From CAMTWZ01 sp041749075 (lineage in GTDB: Bacteria > Bacteroidota > Rhodothermia > Balneolales > HLUCCA01): a DNA stretch of 64,000 nt. Both the position numbers and the translations under genes were made by a program. Positions 60,294 to 64,000 of this stretch are shown here, piece by piece. The notes under the pieces were generated by a model. It was given only the letters and a program-made list of their open reading frames with translations. It was not told the DNA's origin and did no database searches. Location of the stretch: assembly GCA_041749075.1 (NCBI GenBank), contig JBGTBY010000017.1:44213-108212 (forward strand). The letters are read 5' to 3'. The first letter of the stretch is position 1; the number at the start of each line of letters is the position of its first letter.

Positions 60294-62825
60294 TTACCTC
60301 AACGTGTCTTTTGGCTTTTCATCATCCGGCATGAGCGCGATCAACTGTATCAGAATGGCTCGTATTGAACTTGTTTGCCCTGATGCGGCCATTTGCATGC
60401 CTTGGGTACAGAGTGTTCTCGCCTTATTCTGATCCTTCCAGTGGTATGATCCAAAGGAACCTTGAAGATGTTGAAGGTATTGGACATCCATTGCATTGCC
60501 CGTAAGTACATTCCGCATTTCAAAATCCAGAGATCGAATATCGTTGGTTACCGTTTTAGCTTCTTTCGTGTTTTTGTCTCTGATTATATGTTCAACCGAA
60601 GAGCGGTACTCTAGAAGATGCGCTTCCACCATGTCCATGTTCAGATTTTCACCCGCACCGTTTACTTTGATTTTTTTTATTAATTCCTCGAAATCATAGA
60701 ATGCCTTCTTCAAATCCTGCTCCACTGTGGGCCACTCTGCAAGGCGCTCCGCTTTATCGAGGGTTAGGAGTTCTTTTCTTAGTGCATCCAAGATTTTCAT
60801 TCTCCCATCCGCGCTACCACGTTCATTTTCAAGTTGATTCTCGAGGTCGACCAACGTGCTAAGGACATCGTTCGATCGTATTTTTTGAGCAATAAGCTTG
60901 GCCTTCGACAGTTCCTTCAATAGTAATTCTGCAGAAGGTGGTTCGGTTTGCTTGATCTCAACATCAAGTTCTTCTGTATGATCCAATAAAGGGAAGTAAG
61001 CGACAAACTTCATTAATTGCGATTTGTCAACCTTGATTGTAATATCCACATCACTTCCTTCTGGTAGCAGGGCCGGTAGATGTTCGCCGGTTATGATGAC
61101 TTCAGTTATCAAGTTATTCAAAACCGGATTTGTACCCATTGCATCATGATCGCCCTGATAAATGGGTATTCGAATTACATCTTCTGCCATCCCTGGGCGA
61201 ACCGTTCTTCGGGTCTTCAATCCGTTAATCACTCCTGTTGCAGGGACTTTTTTGTTCTTATCTAATCCTTTAGCAGGAAAGAAAAGATCCTTCTCCTCTG
61301 AATCAAAGTATCTCCCAATGCCAATGTGATATGGTAGAACTTGCATTCCTTCGACACCACCAATACCCTGTAGAATACTAAACTGACTTGGCTCACATTC
61401 AAGCCTATCCCCGATTTCATTATATACTACAATTTCGAAATTATTGACTCTCCCTTCACTGAGATTAACATCGATAATACTCGCTTTTTCACCAATTATT
61501 TTCTTCCCGCTTGACCAACCCCCATCGGATCGCACAAACTCAACAAATATTTTATCAGGATAATTACCTGATGTCTTCTCTTTCAAAACTTTGACATTGA
61601 CCATCTCGTCCATGTCAGTAGTCGTTGATTCACACTTAATATCCAATTGAAGCTTAGTTTTATCTCGAGACTCCTCTTTTTGCTCCTCTGTCACTTCAAT
61701 TGTTGAAGCAAATAGTGCAGCACCTTTAGCAACAACAGTCATTGGATCTGCAGAAGTATCCACTTTCTCTGTAATCTGTTCTCTGAGCATTCTTCTTAAA
61801 ATCGGAGAGAATGTCGGGCCACCCACTAATATCAGCGCACCTAGATCAGAACCCTTTAAGTTATTTCTCGATAATAGATTTTGAGATATATCTATAGATC
61901 TCTGAAAAAGTGGTTCAAAAGTTGAAACCAAATCACCCTCAGTCACATCAATATCAATCTCTGGTTGAACACCATCCTCATCTTCAAAAACTATATCATC
62001 CATTTGGGGCAACCAATTATGGGTGCTCTTAAAAGATAAAGCGTTCTTAGTTTGTTCGGCAAAGGGCTTTAGGGCAGATCTAAGAATCTGCCGTTTTTCT
62101 TGACTCTCTAATATGAAATCAATTTTATAGTTCTCTTGGAGGTATGGTATAAATATGTGATCAACTATAGCCTCATCTAGATTCTTACCGCCCAACCAGT
62201 TATCACCGTCAGTATCCTTAACTGTAAGTATACCTTCCTCAGCTTTAATAAGCGCAGCATCGAATGTACCCCCGCCGAAATCGAATACTAACCAATAGCC
62301 ATTCTTATTTTTTGCATTCAGTCCATATGCAATTGCTGCTGCAACAGGCTCCTGCAATAACTCAATTCGTTTGAATCCGGCGAGCTTAGCAGCTGCCATT
62401 GTACCTTCATTTTGTGGATTAAGAAATTTAGCAGGTACTGTAATTACAATTGAATGTATGTTCTCGTCAGTGACCACTGATTTCAGCTTTTTCAACACCT
62501 CTGCCGAGAATTCTTCGGAAGAATAATCTCTCTTTGTGTTTGCTGCTGCATATCTATGGGTAGTCCCCATAGTTCGTTTAAATTCCAAAAATGTATTTGT
62601 CTGTCCCTCTTCAAATGATTTAAGTGCCTTAAGCCTATCATTGTTATTTGCATTAAGTGCACTATCTCCAACAATGACATCCTGTTTTCGAGAAAAGCTT
62701 ACACACGACGGAAGAGTATCCTTCATAATTTCTGTTTTGATAATCACTGGTACACCATCTACCATTCTAGCTATTGCCGAATTGGTTGTACCCAAATCAA
62801 TACCAAAGTCAACTTTTGTTCTCAT
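60294..62825 (-). CDS. Divergent Hsp70-family chaperone
   Basis: 843 residues, longer than DnaK (~640). The nucleotide-binding domain is clear: VDFGIDLGTTNSAIARMVDG, SIVITVPAKFLNPQNEGTMA, RIELLQEPVAAAIAYGLNAK, YWLVFDFGGGTFDAALIKAE and GALILVGGPTFSPILRRML. The substrate domain follows (~400-570). In place of a normal lid there is a ~270-residue helical region (LLLKELSKAKLIAQKIRSND to QNKARTLCTQGMQMAASGQT). It is probably dedicated to a partner set by the operon and not a housekeeping DnaK. Its exchange factor is likely the GrpE-like membrane protein seven bases upstream. Confidence 0.92.
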   Translation of the reverse strand: MRTKVDFGIDLGTTNSAIARMVDGVPVIIKTEIMKDTLPSCVSFSRKQDVIVGDSALNANNNDRLKALKSFEEGQTNTFLEFKRTMGTTHRYAAANTKRDYSSEEFSAEVLKKLKSVVTDENIHSIVITVPAKFLNPQNEGTMAAAKLAGFKRIELLQEPVAAAIAYGLNAKNKNGYWLVFDFGGGTFDAALIKAEEGILTVKDTDGDNWLGGKNLDEAIVDHIFIPYLQENYKIDFILESQEKRQILRSALKPFAEQTKNALSFKSTHNWLPQMDDIVFEDEDGVQPEIDIDVTEGDLVSTFEPLFQRSIDISQNLLSRNNLKGSDLGALILVGGPTFSPILRRMLREQITEKVDTSADPMTVVAKGAALFASTIEVTEEQKEESRDKTKLQLDIKCESTTTDMDEMVNVKVLKEKTSGNYPDKIFVEFVRSDGGWSSGKKIIGEKASIIDVNLSEGRVNNFEIVVYNEIGDRLECEPSQFSILQGIGGVEGMQVLPYHIGIGRYFDSEEKDLFFPAKGLDKNKKVPATGVINGLKTRRTVRPGMAEDVIRIPIYQGDHDAMGTNPVLNNLITEVIITGEHLPALLPEGSDVDITIKVDKSQLMKFVAYFPLLDHTEELDVEIKQTEPPSAELLLKELSKAKLIAQKIRSNDVLSTLVDLENQLENERGSADGRMKILDALRKELLTLDKAERLAEWPTVEQDLKKAFYDFEELIKKIKVNGAGENLNMDMVEAHLLEYRSSVEHIIRDKNTKEAKTVTNDIRSLDFEMRNVLTGNAMDVQYLQHLQGSFGSYHWKDQNKARTLCTQGMQMAASGQTSSIRAILIQLIALMPDDEKPKDTLR

Positions 62826-62832
62826 TACGCTC

Positions 62833-63825
62833 TCATTTATTCATTAAACCAACTGTCACTTCTACTTGTGCAGCCTGGATCATTTTATCATTATAGTTTA
62901 CTTGTGGAATTAGGATTTTTGAAATTACTTCACTTCCATTCTCCATTGTTTCATCAGGCACAGATGCGGAAACAATTACACGTAATCCAATATCGAACGG
63001 TTTTTCGAGTAACTCAGGCATTTCATAACCGTGAGCATTAAGATTGTCTTTCAATTTTCCGACCGATGCCTGCAACTGCTTAAGCCCTTTTGTCTTTTGA
63101 TCCATCATTTTCATATTTCGTGTAATTAAATTGATCTCACCAGCAAGTTTCAGCGCAAATGAATGATCAATTTCCTTTGATTGTCCAGGGGCAATCAGAG
63201 TTGACGCTTTAGAGAGTTCCGACATTTGTGCTTCCATCAACTCGGTTTGTTTACCAAACTCTTTGACCAGGCTTTCTTCAATTCCTGCTTTGGCACTACT
63301 TAATTGTGAAACTAGATCTGATTTGTCGGTCTCTTGTCTTTTTCTCAAAAACCAAAAAAGCCCACCCGATATTAAAAGCGTTAACAACAAACCGATTATT
63401 CCTAGTAGGGCATTCTTGCTTATCACACTATCGACATCAGATATTCTATTCGTCACATCAATCTGATTTTTAGATAGGTTCTGATTCAGATTCTCTGTCG
63501 TCATATTTAGAGAATCAACCTCACGTCTCAGTTGCTGTCTCAAACTATCCGCAGTTTGGTTTAAACCATTTAATTCTGATTCTATAGCGGTCACCTTTGT
63601 ACTCAACCGACTAATCCGAGTAGCGGCATCTAGTTTCGAACTATCAATATCTGACTTAAGTACGAGTAGTTGGGCTTTAAGATATTGGTTCTCCTCTCTC
63701 AGCGCATTGACTTCTTCTATCAACTTGCGCAAATCGGTTAACACATTGTTCTGATCTGTTTGGGCTACTAGACCAATAGGTAGTAGTAAGATTACTGCGA
63801 TCAACAGTCGTAATTCATTTCTCAT
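62833..63825 (-). CDS. Membrane protein with periplasmic coiled coil and GrpE-like cytoplasmic domain
   Basis: 330 residues from the ATG at 63825. Signal peptide MRNELRLLIAVILLLPIGLV, a predicted coiled coil (~25-135; DLRKLIEEVNALREENQYLK), a membrane helix (~139-160; LLGIIGLLLTLLISGGLFWF) and a basic stop-transfer RKRQ. The cytoplasmic end has KQLQASVGKLKDNLNAHGYE and MPELLEKPFDIGLRVIVSAS, resembling the beta-wing of GrpE, the Hsp70 nucleotide-exchange factor (G.x..LG.PFDP..HEAV). First gene of the operon with Hsp70 next. An envelope sensor that regulates the Hsp70 is the natural inference. An in-frame extension to 63993 crosses the IS boundary and is rejected. Confidence 0.72.
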   Translation of the reverse strand: MRNELRLLIAVILLLPIGLVAQTDQNNVLTDLRKLIEEVNALREENQYLKAQLLVLKSDIDSSKLDAATRISRLSTKVTAIESELNGLNQTADSLRQQLRREVDSLNMTTENLNQNLSKNQIDVTNRISDVDSVISKNALLGIIGLLLTLLISGGLFWFLRKRQETDKSDLVSQLSSAKAGIEESLVKEFGKQTELMEAQMSELSKASTLIAPGQSKEIDHSFALKLAGEINLITRNMKMMDQKTKGLKQLQASVGKLKDNLNAHGYEMPELLEKPFDIGLRVIVSASVPDETMENGSEVISKILIPQVNYNDKMIQAAQVEVTVGLMNK

Positions 63826-63883
63826 TTGTTTACTTAGTTTGAAATTTTTGCACCAATCCAGGTGAGATGGTCCTGAAAAAGCG

Positions 63884-63915
63884 GACAGTAAATCCTGAAT
63901 CCCTAATTTACTGTC
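63884..63915. promoter_or_regulatory. Hairpin immediately before the transposase start
   Basis: gacagtaaat and atttactgtc form perfect 10-bp arms around a 12-base loop, ending on the base before the ATG at 63916. It could be an OrfA binding site or a stem that hides the start from read-through transcripts, as in other IS elements. Confidence 0.6.
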
Positions 63916-64000
63916 ATGAACAGAAGAAAACGACGCAATTTCACACCTGGCTTCAAGACCATGGTAGTTCTCGAAGCGCTCAAGGAACGCCAAACAATGG
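63916..64000 (+). CDS. IS3-family transposase OrfA, N-terminal fragment
   Basis: 28 codons visible before the window ends: MNRRKRRNFTPGFKTMVVLE and then ALKERQTM. The pattern RR.F.P.FK..VVLEALK is the start of the IS3/IS911 OrfA helix-turn-helix, which binds the terminal repeats. Truncated only by the window edge. Transposase activity would need OrfB, which is expected beyond 64000. Confidence 0.8.
   Translation, partial: MNRRKRRNFTPGFKTMVVLEALKERQTM

Larger units (their letters stand above)
63868..64000 (+). mobile_element. Left end of an IS3-family insertion sequence (truncated by window)
   Basis: tggtcctgaaaaagcggaca looks like an IS3-group terminal repeat and is followed after about 30 bases by an OrfA-type reading frame. 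The rest of the element lies outside the window. It has inserted just upstream of the GrpE-like gene and may have removed or supplied its promoter. Confidence 0.7.

Noticed and set aside
63826..63993. 56-residue N-terminal extension of the GrpE-like protein
   Set aside because: It would run across the IS3 end and precede the signal peptide, which must be N-terminal.

Overview
The window looks like chromosomal DNA of a Bacteroidota-type (FCB group) bacterium, possibly a Rhodothermia/Balneolia-like lineage. Support comes from a type IX secretion C-terminal signal on a glycosidase, GH97 and GH130 carbohydrate enzymes, a Bacteroidota-style porin, a HiPIP ferredoxin, and start codons that mostly lack a Shine-Dalgarno sequence. 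The host part (about 1-44,800) is moderately GC-rich. The right end (about 55,600-63,900) is clearly AT-richer and looks acquired. No rRNA, tRNA or CRISPR array was seen.

Layout. 1-7,000: edge-truncated sulfatase, galE, an RdgB-type pyrophosphatase, a DUF559 gene enclosed by 44-bp inverted repeats, and a small Lys-rich protein/GH130/glycosyltransferase operon. 7,100-13,300: two toxin-antitoxin modules with palindromic operators, a carboxymuconolactone decarboxylase, a second Lys-rich small protein, two propeller proteins (one frameshifted), an APC permease with a decayed duplicate of its 5' end, and a GNAT remnant. 13,300-23,400: GH97 and a secreted glycosidase, the latter at the end of a signalling operon (PAS protein without an ATPase domain, single-domain regulator, DUF1684 lipoprotein, MASE1 histidine kinase). 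23,400-36,600: rlmF, an aldo/keto reductase, an NtrB/NtrC-like pair next to three sigma-54-like promoters (YceI pair, receiver protein, porin), an M20 amidohydrolase, a 51-residue membrane protein, an MFS transporter and a lipoprotein. 36,600-44,800: HiPIP, a serine hydrolase, a diheme cytochrome c, a DNA glycosylase with a DUF4143 ATPase, a DNA-ligase remnant full of hairpins, a third toxin-antitoxin module, and a lipoprotein hydrolase.

44,900-56,700 is a defence block. Type I hsdM and hsdS are translationally coupled to three genes of an ABC-three-component (ABC-3C) type: an Mrr-like nuclease effector, a middle component, and an SMC-like ATPase with a Cys hook. hsdR follows after an unknown gene, a gene remnant and possible insertion-sequence scars, and then an M48 metalloprotease lipoprotein.

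56,700-63,825 is a compact seven-gene leftward operon. It encodes a membrane-anchored GrpE-like protein with a periplasmic coiled coil, a divergent Hsp70, a Ser/Thr-kinase/AAA+ fusion, a TerB-like protein, a small membrane protein and two unknown proteins. I infer an envelope-sensing, ATP-driven chaperone/kinase system, plausibly a stress or conflict system. It is bordered on the right by the start of an IS3-family element.

Intergenic regions repeatedly carry short, imperfect tandem 'words' of 4 to about 10 bases, often just after stop codons or just before start codons. These and the DUF559 element are the main unexplained structures outside the genes.
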